64,000 nt of DNA from Gammaproteobacteria bacterium (GCA_029882975.1 JAOUJW010000005.1:1-64000), one strand, 5' to 3'. Shown: positions 43,880-54,132, numbered from the stretch's first letter. The notes: generated from the letters alone by a model not told the origin. Made by a program: numbers and translations.

Positions 43880-45244
43880 TCATCCGTAGACCAGGCGTGG
43901 TAGCCACAAAACCACTTCCGGAAAAATAATACAAATGGCCAAACCCACCGCCTGCAAACACAAAAACGGCAGCGAAGAGCGATAGATCTGTCCCATGGTC
44001 ACTTCAGGTGGGGCCACGCTCTTTAGATAAAACAAGGCATAGCCAAAGGGCGGGCTGATAAATGACATCTGCATATTGACCATATAGACCACGCCAAACC
44101 ATAATGCCAGATCTTCGGGAGCAACGCCGGGCATTCCAAACACGCCGTCGAAAGTAAACGTTTTCATCAACGGTATAAAAATAGGGACCGCTAATAAAAG
44201 TATACCAACCCAATCGAGAAACATGCCCAAAATGACCAAAATAACCATCATCAAAACCAAAACGCCATAAGGCCCTAATCCGGTACCGGCGATGGAGGCA
44301 TTGACAAATTCCTGACCACCATTAACAACGTAAAAACCCACAAACAGGGTGGCGCCGAATATGATCCACAACACCATTCCGGTTACCCGTAGGGTGGTCA
44401 TGGCTGCGGAGCGAACGTTTTCCAAAGATAAGCGCCGGTGCATGGATGCCACTACAATAGCGCCAAAGGTTCCCACCCCGGCAGCTTCCACCGGCGTAGC
44501 AATGCCGGCGAAAATAATGCCAAGAACCAGGATCACCAGAATAATCGGTGCGAACATCTTGTTCAGAAGTCGAATTTTTTCCCGCGTGCTGACTCTTTCC
44601 TCCAGTGGCAGTGCCGGACCGGCTTCGGGTTTGAAATAGGTAACAACCGCAATATACAAAATGTATAAGCCCGAAAGTATGAGCCCCGGAACAACAGCGC
44701 CGATGAACAGCTCGCCCACAGATTGTTGTGCTATAACCGCAAACAAAATCGCAAGAATGGAAGGAGGGATGAGAATACCTAAAGTGCCCCCGGCCAAAAT
44801 GGAACCACAGGCGATGGTGGGGTGATAATGGCGCCGGATCATGGCGGGCAGCGCTATCATACCCATGGTAACTTCCGTAGCGCCGATCACGCCGCACATG
44901 GCCGCCAGCAAGGTTGAGGCAATAATGGTGGAGATGGCAAGGCCACCGCGCAGGCCTCCCAATATTTTGTAGACCATATCGTACAGTTCTTCGATGATTC
45001 CGGCTCGCTCCAGCATGGAGGCCATAAAAATAAACAGCGGTATGGCGGATAGCTGGTAATTGGTCATGAGGGGGAAGATGCGCGAAGGCAATATATTCAG
45101 CATGGCCGCATCGCCGAACAGGAAAAGAAAAACGCAGGCCAAGCCACCGGTGACAAAGGCCAAAGGCAGACCGGCCATGAGCAGGATCAGCAAGCTGCCG
45201 AACATGAGCAGAGTGAGCCAGGCGATGTCGATTTCCCAGCCCAT
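43880..45244 (-). CDS. dctM: TRAP transporter large permease subunit
   Basis: 454 residues with about 12 membrane helices in the DctM pattern (LPLAFVTGGLACVFLF; IPLFIFMASMLERAGIIEELY; IIASTLLAAMCGVIGATEVTMG; LGILIPPS). It carries the sodium-coupled transport path, while the DctP protein delivers substrate. The start codon shares one base with the dctQ stop (TGATG), so the two are translationally coupled. Confidence 0.94.
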   Translation of the reverse strand: MGWEIDIAWLTLLMFGSLLILLMAGLPLAFVTGGLACVFLFLFGDAAMLNILPSRIFPLMTNYQLSAIPLFIFMASMLERAGIIEELYDMVYKILGGLRGGLAISTIIASTLLAAMCGVIGATEVTMGMIALPAMIRRHYHPTIACGSILAGGTLGILIPPSILAILFAVIAQQSVGELFIGAVVPGLILSGLYILYIAVVTYFKPEAGPALPLEERVSTREKIRLLNKMFAPIILVILVLGIIFAGIATPVEAAGVGTFGAIVVASMHRRLSLENVRSAAMTTLRVTGMVLWIIFGATLFVGFYVVNGGQEFVNASIAGTGLGPYGVLVLMMVILVILGMFLDWVGILLLAVPIFIPLMKTFTFDGVFGMPGVAPEDLALWFGVVYMVNMQMSFISPPFGYALFYLKSVAPPEVTMGQIYRSSLPFLCLQAVGLAICIIFPEVVLWLPRLVYG

Positions 45245-46374
45245 CAGCTCTCCGATCGCAGGGAGCCGTCTTGAACGGCCTGTGGGTTTATCAGTATGGC
45301 GATATCTTTCATGAGCTGGGACAGTCCCTGCAAAATAAGCAATGCCGCACCCAATGGCAGGGCGAATTTAATGGGCCAGTACTGAATCGCCCATTCGGTA
45401 AAAGACACTTCGCTGACACTGTACGAATCGTGGAAAAATATCCATCCGGTGCCTAACAGCGCAAACATGAAAATAAAGAAAAACACGGAGGTTAAAATGT
45501 CGGAGATGGCTTTCCAGCGGACACTCATGTAGTTATACAGTACGTCGACACGGACATGGCCGCCTTCGCGCAATACAAAGCCACCGGCAATAAGGTACTG
45601 CATGCCAAACATGAGAAACATGCTTTCATGGGCCCAATTGGTGGGTGAGTTAAACACATAGCGGGCTATGACTTCGTAGTAATACACAAATACGGCGATA
45701 ACAGACCAATAGGCGACGAATTCCCCCGCCAAACCATTGAGGCGGGAGGTAAAGCGGTAAAAAGCATTGGGTTCGCGGGCATCGTCGTATTCGGATTCTA
45801 CGGCGGGGCAATGGAAACCTTCCGTGGGAGCGGTTTCTTGTTCACGGCGTTGTTTTACCAGTAGCGGTAAAAGGAATGCATCCACGATTAGAAACAAGAG
45901 TATGGCTGCACCGAGCAGGTTGGCAACCAGATTCCAGTTATCACTGGATTCTTGCGCTTGTTTTAGAAGCGGTTGCGCCTGTTGCAGTTGTTCTTGAGCG
46001 TGGGCTAGCTTCGCTTCGGCATTGCGGCGTCCTTTTTGAACGGCTTTTTCCGCCCGTTGTAATTTGAGTTCCGCCAGTTGAATATCATTGAGAGCGGAGG
46101 AAAGATCGTTGCGCGCTTGACGCACCTCTACATTCACAGCCAGCACGCTGCAGAACAGAGTGACGAATACTAAAGTTAAAATACTTTTCAGATATAAACG
46201 GTGAACACCGATGAAACCACCGGTCAATAACAGGAAGTAGGCTAAAGGTAAGGAGAGAGTAACATTTGTGTCTGACGGTTTGGCTTTTCGGAACAAAACC
46301 ATTGCCGTCAGTGGAAACAGCACTAACCCGGCCCAGTATAACCAATGAGGTAATACAAAATTTATTTCAGGCAT
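45244..46374 (-). CDS. dctQ: TRAP small permease (DctQ) fused to an N-terminal TM2/coiled-coil module
   Basis: 376 residues, about twice the usual DctQ length. Residues 210-360 are DctQ proper (four helices; YEVIARYVFNSPTNWAHE). Residues 1-200 are extra: helices near 8-25, 38-60 and 64-80 with a TM2-like GGFIGVHRLYL, then a charged coiled coil at about 85-145 and a further helix at 152-175. One continuous frame and normal coupling to dctM argue against a frameshift artefact. The extension may sense or scaffold; its role is unknown. Confidence 0.85.
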   Translation of the reverse strand: MPEINFVLPHWLYWAGLVLFPLTAMVLFRKAKPSDTNVTLSLPLAYFLLLTGGFIGVHRLYLKSILTLVFVTLFCSVLAVNVEVRQARNDLSSALNDIQLAELKLQRAEKAVQKGRRNAEAKLAHAQEQLQQAQPLLKQAQESSDNWNLVANLLGAAILLFLIVDAFLLPLLVKQRREQETAPTEGFHCPAVESEYDDAREPNAFYRFTSRLNGLAGEFVAYWSVIAVFVYYYEVIARYVFNSPTNWAHESMFLMFGMQYLIAGGFVLREGGHVRVDVLYNYMSVRWKAISDILTSVFFFIFMFALLGTGWIFFHDSYSVSEVSFTEWAIQYWPIKFALPLGAALLILQGLSQLMKDIAILINPQAVQDGSLRSES

Positions 46375-46403
46375 CTGTGGCTGATCTCGAAGCCGCCGTG
46401 CCG

Positions 46404-46432
46404 GGAAGCACCGCCTTTTGAGCGGTGCTTCC
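46404..46432. promoter_or_regulatory. Intercistronic hairpin between dctP and dctQ
   Basis: GGAAGCACCGC and GCGGTGCTTCC form a perfect 11-bp stem with a 7-nt loop and no T-run in the direction of transcription. Such stems commonly protect the upstream mRNA, letting the binding protein be made in excess over the permease. Confidence 0.6.
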
Positions 46433-46475
46433 GTAATTATTAAGGCTCAGCATTGTGTTTGTAGTTTACGCGTTG

Positions 46476-47603
46476 CTATAGTTTGAGTTTATGTCCTTTA
46501 ATCATTGCTTTGTCCGCGTAACCCAAAGATCCGGACATCATATAATCCAGTTGGATTTTAAACGCCTTCGCCGCGTATTTGTCTTTGTTGGCCCATTTGA
46601 ACCATAAGGGCACTGCCAGTTGAGTGAAGGCCCCTACGTCATCTTCGGAAAGACGGGTGATTTCCGTGCCGGCTTCGGTAAATTTTTTCCATGCTTGTTG
46701 GTCTGCGGCCTGAATTGCGGCGTGATGCATATCGGAATACACATGTACTTCCATTTCCACGAATTTTTTCATGGCTTTGGAAAGTTTTTTCCATGATTTT
46801 TGCGATACGGTGAGGTCCATAAGATCCACCGGTTGGTAAATAGACATGAATCCGGGAGGTCCCATGGATATGTATTTGGTGACTTGATGAAAACCCAGGG
46901 CATGATTGATCGCCGGGCCTACATAGTCGGCCACATCAATGGTGCCTTTCTCCAGCGCCGGGAAGATTTCTGAACCGGGCAACAAGGTGGTTTTGGCTCC
47001 TGCGGCCTGAAAGACTTCCGCTACCATACCGCCGGGCAAACGCATTTTCCTGCCCTTGAAATCGTCAATAGAACGGATGGGCACTTTGGAGTGAATAATG
47101 TTGGGGCCATGATGTACCGGGCCTACGTAATGCAGTCCCATTTTACCAAAAGCTTCCTGGGCCAACTCCAAGCCCCCCAAGCCGTAATAGAAAACATCCC
47201 ATTCATGAGGATTGCGCAGCCCCAAGGGATAAGAACTCAGGAATACAGCGGCAGGCATACGTCCGGCCCAGTATAGGGTAAAGGGATTCATTGCATCCAA
47301 AACGCCGTTTTTAACGGCGTCGAACAACTGAAATTCACCCACCACATCTTTGGCGCCGAAAGGTTTAAAAGCCAATTCACCACCGGTTTTTTCCTTGATA
47401 CTGTTACACCAGTTCTTAAAGACTTCCAGACCGATACCGCCGGGCCAGGATGTTTGAATTTTCCAGGTGGTGGTTTTGGCCGCTTCGGCGTTACCGATAA
47501 ACGGTGCTGCTGTTATGGCGGTAGCACCTATGGCAGCGGCTTTGAGAAAACTGCGTCGCTGTTTGTCGGTTTTATCAGGTTTGCTGCTGGATTTTTCTGT
47601 CAT
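46476..47603 (-). CDS. dctP: TRAP transporter substrate-binding protein, TakP-like, with Tat signal
   Basis: 375 residues. An RRSFLKAAA twin-arginine signal leads to cleavage after NAEA. The mature protein is a DctP-fold binding protein; GSEIFPALEKGTIDVADYVGP and the following NHALGF run resemble TakP-type proteins that bind 2-oxo acids through a cation bridge. First gene of the dctP-dctQ-dctM-glcB set, with the promoter presumably in the 254-bp gap upstream. A 2-oxo or hydroxy acid feeding glyoxylate metabolism is the inferred substrate. Confidence 0.9.
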   Translation of the reverse strand: MTEKSSSKPDKTDKQRRSFLKAAAIGATAITAAPFIGNAEAAKTTTWKIQTSWPGGIGLEVFKNWCNSIKEKTGGELAFKPFGAKDVVGEFQLFDAVKNGVLDAMNPFTLYWAGRMPAAVFLSSYPLGLRNPHEWDVFYYGLGGLELAQEAFGKMGLHYVGPVHHGPNIIHSKVPIRSIDDFKGRKMRLPGGMVAEVFQAAGAKTTLLPGSEIFPALEKGTIDVADYVGPAINHALGFHQVTKYISMGPPGFMSIYQPVDLMDLTVSQKSWKKLSKAMKKFVEMEVHVYSDMHHAAIQAADQQAWKKFTEAGTEITRLSEDDVGAFTQLAVPLWFKWANKDKYAAKAFKIQLDYMMSGSLGYADKAMIKGHKLKL

Positions 47604-47857
47604 GGCTTACCTCTCACGGAGTTGGCGGGTTGTTATTCGCGTCCGTACAGCTTGTATCCCGGAATATGAGATATCTCCAACTAAGTTGTGACTGAAACCG
47701 TCTAACTTAAGTAGAGATTACTTATTATTTATAGACCATAACCCCAGTTAATCCTATTAAGACCGTTAAGAAGTTGTATTTTTTGATATTTTGCTTGAGC
47801 TGGGGCAAGTATCAGACTTTGGGTGTGACCTATTTGGAATTGCTTATAACAACTTCC

Positions 47858-49996
47858 CTATAATCCTTGAGCTTTTTCTATATCGAATGGTTCGGATTTG
47901 TGTTGGTTGGATCTGGATTCTGCGTCTGTAACCGGGTTCTCTTGGATTGGAGTCTCCGGTTCGGATGCTTCGCTCGAATGGGTTTGCATTGCGACAGGTT
48001 TCAGGTCTGTTGCAATGGTGGCATGGCCTTCCACCCTGGGGCGAAAACGTAAGCTGTCTCCCTTTTTAATACCGTTAAGCCCGGCCGCAGCGACGTCATG
48101 AGGAAAAAACATAATGGTGCTTTTTTCAAACGCCGGGTCGTTTACGGTCAACCAGCCAATCCGATCCGGATTATAATGACTGACGCTGCCGACAAATTCG
48201 AAGTTAGCGTCAGAGCCTTCCAGCACTAAGCTGCCAGTGTTCTTTATGGCCTTAATAGCGGTTTCAAAGGCCGCGCGTTTGGGGTCGTCTTTTTGTACCA
48301 TGATATACAACATGTGCTTGGCCCGGGTGCAGGCGACATACACCAAGCTGGACATGATGGGATTATCCAAGGGTAAATTGTATTCACTGAGATTGAGCAA
48401 TACGGCAATGGGTGTTTCAAGGCCCTTAAAACCACTGATAGTGGATAAATTGATCTTTGCTGTGGACTTAGCGGCTCCTTTTTTATCGTTGGCTTTTTTC
48501 TCACTACTCTGGTCAGAACTTAGCAACCGAAATCCATAACGAGCCACTTGGTCCGTAGGTTTAAGCACCGATTCCGGCGTTTTTGGATTCCGTGCCGATA
48601 GTACGGTGACATCGTCTGTGGCAACTTCCTCTTCCCGAAACAATTTTCGAAACAAGCGTCCCAGTTTACCGCGACAATCCTGGGCATCGTCATACACGAC
48701 AAGCTCCGGAATATAGCCTAGACGCCCGCAATGACTTTGCATGACTTGGGTGCCGGTACGAAAACTGCGTGCAAAACCGGCGATTTCCCGAGTGGTGCGG
48801 TAGTTGTACACTAAGGGGTAATAGGGGGGTGAAATTGGTAGTACCTGTTCGGGGACAAAGCCGCGATCTGCGCTACCGGCACCGAAAATCCCTTGGCTAC
48901 GGTCAAAAAACACCAGAAAATGACTGTCTTCTGATTTTAGCACTGCTTCTAAGGCTTCCCACCAAAACGGTTGTACATCCTGAGCCTCATCGCAAATGAG
49001 TACATCATAGCGCGTTGAGGACGCGGAAATTGCCTTGATTAAACGATCCGGTGCTTCGTATTGAGACCAGTCGTCACGTTCACCCTCATAGTCTGACGGT
49101 GCTTTTAGTAAGTGAACTCCAAATCGTTCGCCCAGTTCGATATAGGTGCTGACCTCGACATCAGCGCCGGCTTCGCTTTTGAGATATTCGTTTAATAGAG
49201 GATTAGAAGAGAGCATAAGCACGCGCTTGCCCTGACTGCGAAATTGTCGTGCCAACAATAATGCAATTAGTGTTTTCCCCGTGCCGGCTTCCCCTTCAAC
49301 GGCCAAACGATTCGAGGCCGATATGGGCTGGACCAGCGTCTCTTGAATCACTTCAATATCTTTCACACGCAAGTCGTGACTGCTAAGGTAGTCTTTAAGA
49401 AACAATTTACTGGTGAAATCTTTACCCCAAAGAATGCCGTGCAGATCCTCAGCAACATCGTCGAACTTTAAGTATTGTTCCGGGTGTTCCTGATTCACAA
49501 TATTTTTCAACGCGCCGGCCAAGGAGGCCATTTTTTGTCTGCCGATAATGATCTCCGGAACAATGGAAGCAGACTCTACAAACTCGCTTTCGTGTACGGA
49601 TGGAAATGCTACCGCATGACTGACCGGTAATTTAATATTGCGATTACGCAATACCCGCCAGAACCGGCTTTTCCACACCAAGGCTTGTTGAAACGGGTCT
49701 TTAATTTCAAAACTCTCGTCATAACGGTTTATGGAATAAAATTTTCCATTTTTGCCATGACGAATACGCCCACCTTTGACTTCAATCACCACTACGCCAT
49801 AGGCTCGGTGGTATAAGACAAAATCGATTTCATTGTCTGTTAAACCACTGTTTCGGTCTATGGTGGATAAGGTTCGGGAATAATAAACTGTCCAAGCGTC
49901 GTTTAAACTTTTTCTACAAGCGTCGTAAAAAGATTCTTCTGCCCGACTGGCAAAAATTACACGGGTATGGTCAGTGTCCGGGAACATTTTTGCCAT
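47858..49996 (-). CDS. NERD-domain superfamily 1 helicase with C-terminal cold-shock-like domain
   Basis: 712 residues. Residues 20-150 are a NERD nuclease-related domain (DNEIDFVLYHRAYGVVVIEVKGGR). A UvrD-like ATPase follows, with Walker A GEAGTGKT near 237, CDEAQDVQPFWWE near 336, and late motifs STISGFKGLE and VACTRAKHMLYI. Residues 597-662 (GSVSHYNPDRIGWLTV...MFFPHDVAAAG...DSLRF) read like a cold-shock/OB nucleic-acid-binding domain. A charged, Ser/Glu-rich tail ends the chain. Probably acts on DNA or RNA repair intermediates or invading DNA. No phage or restriction genes lie nearby. Confidence 0.85.
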   Translation of the reverse strand: MAKMFPDTDHTRVIFASRAEESFYDACRKSLNDAWTVYYSRTLSTIDRNSGLTDNEIDFVLYHRAYGVVVIEVKGGRIRHGKNGKFYSINRYDESFEIKDPFQQALVWKSRFWRVLRNRNIKLPVSHAVAFPSVHESEFVESASIVPEIIIGRQKMASLAGALKNIVNQEHPEQYLKFDDVAEDLHGILWGKDFTSKLFLKDYLSSHDLRVKDIEVIQETLVQPISASNRLAVEGEAGTGKTLIALLLARQFRSQGKRVLMLSSNPLLNEYLKSEAGADVEVSTYIELGERFGVHLLKAPSDYEGERDDWSQYEAPDRLIKAISASSTRYDVLICDEAQDVQPFWWEALEAVLKSEDSHFLVFFDRSQGIFGAGSADRGFVPEQVLPISPPYYPLVYNYRTTREIAGFARSFRTGTQVMQSHCGRLGYIPELVVYDDAQDCRGKLGRLFRKLFREEEVATDDVTVLSARNPKTPESVLKPTDQVARYGFRLLSSDQSSEKKANDKKGAAKSTAKINLSTISGFKGLETPIAVLLNLSEYNLPLDNPIMSSLVYVACTRAKHMLYIMVQKDDPKRAAFETAIKAIKNTGSLVLEGSDANFEFVGSVSHYNPDRIGWLTVNDPAFEKSTIMFFPHDVAAAGLNGIKKGDSLRFRPRVEGHATIATDLKPVAMQTHSSEASEPETPIQENPVTDAESRSNQHKSEPFDIEKAQGL

Positions 49997-50266
49997 GAGG
50001 AACGCCTCGCGATATGTGTTGCTGCGCTGGATACGGTGTTTGTGCTTAACTTGGAGATTTGATCATTTTTAATCCATATACTATCGGACAAAAGAGCTCA
50101 AAAAAATGTGTTTTGTATCACAAACGGGGAAAGGGTAAAATGTAGATTAGGCCGGTGAACAGGTCGCTTGTATTACGCTGCTTCTATCCGTTGGTTGGAA
50201 GCGCCTTTCAAAACTGCTATGGATTGTCCGGTGCAGGAAATTTTTTACCCCAACCGATCCGTCAAT

Positions 50267-50698
50267 ATGGAACATATCATGAATCAAAGTATCGAAGGTT
50301 TTTTCTACGGATTATATATGGATTCCGATCTGTTACGGAGCTTGGGGTTTAGTCCCGGTCTTGCACGTATGGCGGTGGTACACAATTATGAGTTGGATCT
50401 GCACGGCTTTGCCAAATTAGTACCTAAGCAGGGTGGCGAGGCCTGGGGCATGCTGATTCAGTTACCGGAGTCGCATCTCCGGGCCATGTACGCTTTCGAA
50501 ACCACCAAACACTATAAACCAGAGCGCATCACTGTTGTTTGCATTGAATCCGGGCAAGAGGTTGAGGCTACCTGTTACAATGTACCTGTTCAGCCGGAGT
50601 TTCCGCTTAATAAGGAATATCGGGAAAAACTCGTACAAGCAATGAAAAAACTCGGATTTCCGCAAAAAGCAACGGAATATGTTTGTTCTCTGTCATGA
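50267..50698 (+). CDS. Gamma-glutamylcyclotransferase-like (GGCT/AIG2 fold) protein
   Basis: About 143 residues from ATG 50267 (ATG 50279 is an alternative; an in-frame TTG at 50168 is unlikely). FFYGLYMDSDLL occupies the place of the YGSNL motif that opens the GGCT fold, and AWGMLIQLPESHLRAMYAFET with TKHYKPERITVV matches the region bearing the catalytic Glu (in FET). The degraded first motif makes the activity doubtful. Stands alone between a helicase and a DUF4132 gene. Confidence 0.65.
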   Translation: MEHIMNQSIEGFFYGLYMDSDLLRSLGFSPGLARMAVVHNYELDLHGFAKLVPKQGGEAWGMLIQLPESHLRAMYAFETTKHYKPERITVVCIESGQEVEATCYNVPVQPEFPLNKEYREKLVQAMKKLGFPQKATEYVCSLS

Positions 50699-50744
50699 CA
50701 CTATGTCAGCATAAGCCTGTGGCATCGCACAGTAAAATTCTCGG

Positions 50745-53300
50745 TTACAGCTGACTGACAATAGTCGGATCTTTGATTTTATCGTCATCCATCAGCAAAA
50801 AAGCCTTAGAGAGCACGATAGACAAACCGGTGTCGCCCTCGAAGGGTAAGTATAGCTGGTCTATTTTTGTATCCTTGCCGCGGCCGGGTACTATACACAA
50901 ATAACGATCGTTGGGGGCAATAAGAATGTTACCGCTGCCAATGTGAATTTTGTATGTATTTTTCTTGCCTTTCACGATGAGGAATTTACCGTCAATATGG
51001 GCAACATTGCGTATTTTTAGTCGTGGTAACAACCGCTCCAAGACGGATTTTCGAGTCTTCGCCACTTCAGACAGGTCACCAAAGGAATAGCTGTGCCAGT
51101 AGTCCCTATAGTCTTGGCGGCCTTGAGGTCCGCCATCCTGCCATTCCGGGTCATTGCCCACGCTGGCTACGCCAACAAATAAATCCACATCACGCATTAT
51201 CTCAGAGAACGCCATGGGAGGAACATCTACCAATGGTACTGCGTTTCTATCTTCATCCACAAAACGCACTTGATCTGTCGCAACATAACTCCAGATTCCA
51301 TTGTCGTAGTAATTATCACTGGTATTGGTTAACTCGTTAATCCAAAATTCTGCGCTGAGTTTGTATTCTGATAAAACTTTAGAAGCAATCGAATCACCAC
51401 CACCGTCGAAATATCCCATCAAGGCGTATTTCCAGCCCCGTATGGATGCCAAGGAACCAAACTGATGCTGTTTAATTAAGTGAGCAGCCATGCGGTTCGA
51501 ATAAACTCGGGTGTTAATTTCCGCATCCGTCAATATGTAGATTTCGCGGTAGGCTTGCTTTATGGGTTGTTTGATTTGCAACTGTTCCAGGCGCTCACGC
51601 CAGGCTAACACTGTTTCTGCTGTGGTGTCGATAGGATGCCAAAGACGAATTTCCGCTTCATCTGGTACCTGTATGACTTCTCCCTGTTCATTTTGCCATT
51701 CGTCATTTACATAGAGTGCGGCTTGTTTGTCAAGGTTCCAAATGAGTTTGCGAGCGATTTGACTGACCAGTCCGTGGTGCAAATAGTATTTTTGAAAATC
51801 GTCCATATTTAAACTTAAATTCTCTACATACAGACGATCAATGCGATCCCGTTGAGTGGAACTGTCTTGTTTTACTTGCTTGGCTATGTCCTTTATTTTT
51901 TTTAATTTATCAGACAAGCTGGTTTTGCTTTTAACAAAAGCAGGTACGGTTTTCTGTATGCTACCATCAGGTTTAATCCACTGAAACTCTGTTTTACCAA
52001 CAGTGGATAGTTTCAGTACCAGTTGATAGTCGTCGAAAGAATCACTACGTTCACCCAGAGTCAGTCCATATTCCGGGACTGCCATTTGTTCGATTTGTGC
52101 CGGTTTAATGCCGCGTTTGCTCGCTTGTTCTTCAATATATTTGTGAATAAGTTTTCTAGTATTGTTCTGACGGATTTTGAGTTTTAGTCGCGTCAAGTGA
52201 GCGATGCCCTCCAATCCAATGGAGTTAGCCAGAGTGTATAAGCAAGCATTGCCTATAGCTGTCGCAGTTGGGCCGAAACCCGGTACTTTCTTAAAACATT
52301 TTTCACTTAGTTTCACAATGGTATGAAGGGTTTCCCTATCATGAAAACGACTCAGGGACCACACCAGACCTTTGATTAAATTATTGCTGTAACTTTCGAC
52401 AAATTCCGGTACCGAATAGTAATCGTTAAACACCGATTCAATTTCGAATTCTGTCGCCGTCTGCAGCAAGGAATTGGTGACTTGCTTAAATTTGTCGATA
52501 CCAATGGTATCAATGTGAGAATTAGCGCTTTTTAAGAATTTTTGGCTGGGTCTGCCCGCACCGGCTGATGCCAAATGGTTAAACAAGGCGTTCCAACGAT
52601 CCTGTTCTTGCGTATCCAATGATTGCAGTTTATTTTTTAACAGCGCACCGAAGCGACCGTTACCCGGTTCGTAGGGAGGGACTTGGTGTTCAGAGTCACC
52701 GCGACTAAACAGCAGTTGCTGCAACTTCGTGGTCCATCTGGCTATATCGATGCCATAATCAACCTTCTTACCTATGTAGGATTGAACCACCGGGTTCTCC
52801 AGGATGGCTTCTATGTCTGCTTGAAGTTCTTTGTTTAGTTCTTTGGATTTAACATGTTTTTCAATTTGGGTCACCAGACCACCAAAGGGACGGTCTTGCA
52901 GATTGTAGTGTTTGGGTGACTTACCCGTAGCTTCATATAAATGGTGGAATAGACCGTGAAAGGAATAATTGTCAGGGAAATCAAATTTGGTGCGGATGAA
53001 TGTATCCAATACGCTGGTCAATATGGAGTACTGTTGATAGCTGTGCGAGCCGTAGTCAGAACCTTTGATGTGGCACGTATTGACGGTCTTGATTAAATAT
53101 TCCAATGCCTCAAGTTTGGCGTAACCTTTAAGATTTTTTAATTGTTCGTAAGCGCTGCAGTCCTTCAGTGCGATTTTGGAGTGGGGGTAAAAGTAATTGT
53201 TATTATTACGGACAAACGCCTCGATGTCACCAAGGAGTTGTTCCAATTCAGAATTGGGTGCAACAGTCGTGGTGCTTTGAGATAGGACTCGATTCAACAT
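50745..53300 (-). CDS. DUF4132 domain-containing protein
   Basis: 851 residues, soluble, alpha-helical for the first 450. The DUF4132 core is visible at about 450-560 (LKKIKDIAKQVKQDSSTQRDR; MDDFQKYYLHHGLVSQIARKLIW), preceded by GFGPTATAIGNACLYTLA. The C-terminal 250 residues (WKYALMGYFDGGGDS...GDLSEVAKTRKSVLERLLPRL; NDRYLCIVPG) resemble the domain that commonly follows it. The family includes the MolR-type proteins; biochemical role unknown. It starts 2 bp after the stop of the 130-residue gene, so the pair is probably cotranscribed. Confidence 0.75.
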   Translation of the reverse strand: MLNRVLSQSTTTVAPNSELEQLLGDIEAFVRNNNNYFYPHSKIALKDCSAYEQLKNLKGYAKLEALEYLIKTVNTCHIKGSDYGSHSYQQYSILTSVLDTFIRTKFDFPDNYSFHGLFHHLYEATGKSPKHYNLQDRPFGGLVTQIEKHVKSKELNKELQADIEAILENPVVQSYIGKKVDYGIDIARWTTKLQQLLFSRGDSEHQVPPYEPGNGRFGALLKNKLQSLDTQEQDRWNALFNHLASAGAGRPSQKFLKSANSHIDTIGIDKFKQVTNSLLQTATEFEIESVFNDYYSVPEFVESYSNNLIKGLVWSLSRFHDRETLHTIVKLSEKCFKKVPGFGPTATAIGNACLYTLANSIGLEGIAHLTRLKLKIRQNNTRKLIHKYIEEQASKRGIKPAQIEQMAVPEYGLTLGERSDSFDDYQLVLKLSTVGKTEFQWIKPDGSIQKTVPAFVKSKTSLSDKLKKIKDIAKQVKQDSSTQRDRIDRLYVENLSLNMDDFQKYYLHHGLVSQIARKLIWNLDKQAALYVNDEWQNEQGEVIQVPDEAEIRLWHPIDTTAETVLAWRERLEQLQIKQPIKQAYREIYILTDAEINTRVYSNRMAAHLIKQHQFGSLASIRGWKYALMGYFDGGGDSIASKVLSEYKLSAEFWINELTNTSDNYYDNGIWSYVATDQVRFVDEDRNAVPLVDVPPMAFSEIMRDVDLFVGVASVGNDPEWQDGGPQGRQDYRDYWHSYSFGDLSEVAKTRKSVLERLLPRLKIRNVAHIDGKFLIVKGKKNTYKIHIGSGNILIAPNDRYLCIVPGRGKDTKIDQLYLPFEGDTGLSIVLSKAFLLMDDDKIKDPTIVSQL

Positions 53301-53302
53301 GG

Positions 53303-53695
53303 CTAACCCCCAACTAAGGGAGTGAGTTTGACAAAACTAATGACGGTGTTTTCCTTAATCGGTACAATTTGCTCCAGTGCCTCCGCTTGAAAATCGTCCA
53401 CCAGCATGAAAAAGCCATTGCTCTCAAAAGCTTTTAATGCAACCTCAACCTGTTTTTCAGCATCGATGTGACGTATGCGTTTTCCATTAAGTCGAACTTC
53501 TTCGTCTTTTGGTTTTACCAGCGCGTTCTGGACTTGATCTGCTTTTTGATTGTACAAAATGACTTCTCGGTATACTCGTTCGACAATAATATCTTTTACG
53601 GTGACTTCCACTTTGTCGAATTTCAACTCCAATTCGTGGAATATCTGCCCGGTTGCGTTTTCATCGCGAATTTTCAGGATATTGCCGTGAAGCAT
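53303..53695 (-). CDS. Conserved hypothetical partner of the DUF4132 gene
   Basis: 130 residues, no signal or membrane helix, alternating charged strands (IFHELELKFDKVEVTVKDIIVERVY; EEVRLNGKRIRHIDAEKQVEVAL) suggesting a small alpha/beta domain. I do not recognise the family. Tight coupling to the DUF4132 gene suggests they form a complex or act together. Confidence 0.6.
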   Translation of the reverse strand: MLHGNILKIRDENATGQIFHELELKFDKVEVTVKDIIVERVYREVILYNQKADQVQNALVKPKDEEVRLNGKRIRHIDAEKQVEVALKAFESNGFFMLVDDFQAEALEQIVPIKENTVISFVKLTPLVGG

Positions 53696-53848
53696 GGATC
53701 ACCCCTATATTGAGTCGGTTTATAAAAACCAGTATCGGTCTTACGACTGAAATATTTAGCGGTCAGTAAGCGGGGAGAAATGATAAACTAAATTAATTAC
53801 AGTAACTTACAGTATAGTCTTAAACATAGATATTAATAAATAGAGCAA

Positions 53849-53880
53849 CTAATAGGATTAAAAATAACTATTCCTGTTAG
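53849..53880. other. Imperfect inverted repeat in the AT-rich gap 53696-54132
   Basis: CTAATAGGATTA faces TATTCCTGTTAG across 8 bp with two mismatches. The 437-bp gap between divergent genes is AT-rich and otherwise has no gene. A TATAAT at 54082-54087 could be a -10 box for the dockerin-like gene, but no good -35 box is spaced to it. Confidence 0.35.
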
Positions 53881-54132
53881 CCGTATAAGTCAATACATCC
53901 CAATCCAAGATTTAAGATCTCATTACAAAACACGCCAAGGCTTTCGGGTCTTATGTTCTTTAATATGTTTTAGGTGTATGAACCCAAACGCATCCGTCGA
54001 GATTCAAAAAAACACAGGTGGCAATCTAATCCATTTGTATTAATGAATTTGTGCAACTGGCAAATCAATTAACTGACTAGCTATAATATGCAGCTCAATA
54101 AAAAAGTTATCGCATTACTACTCGGAGAAATT

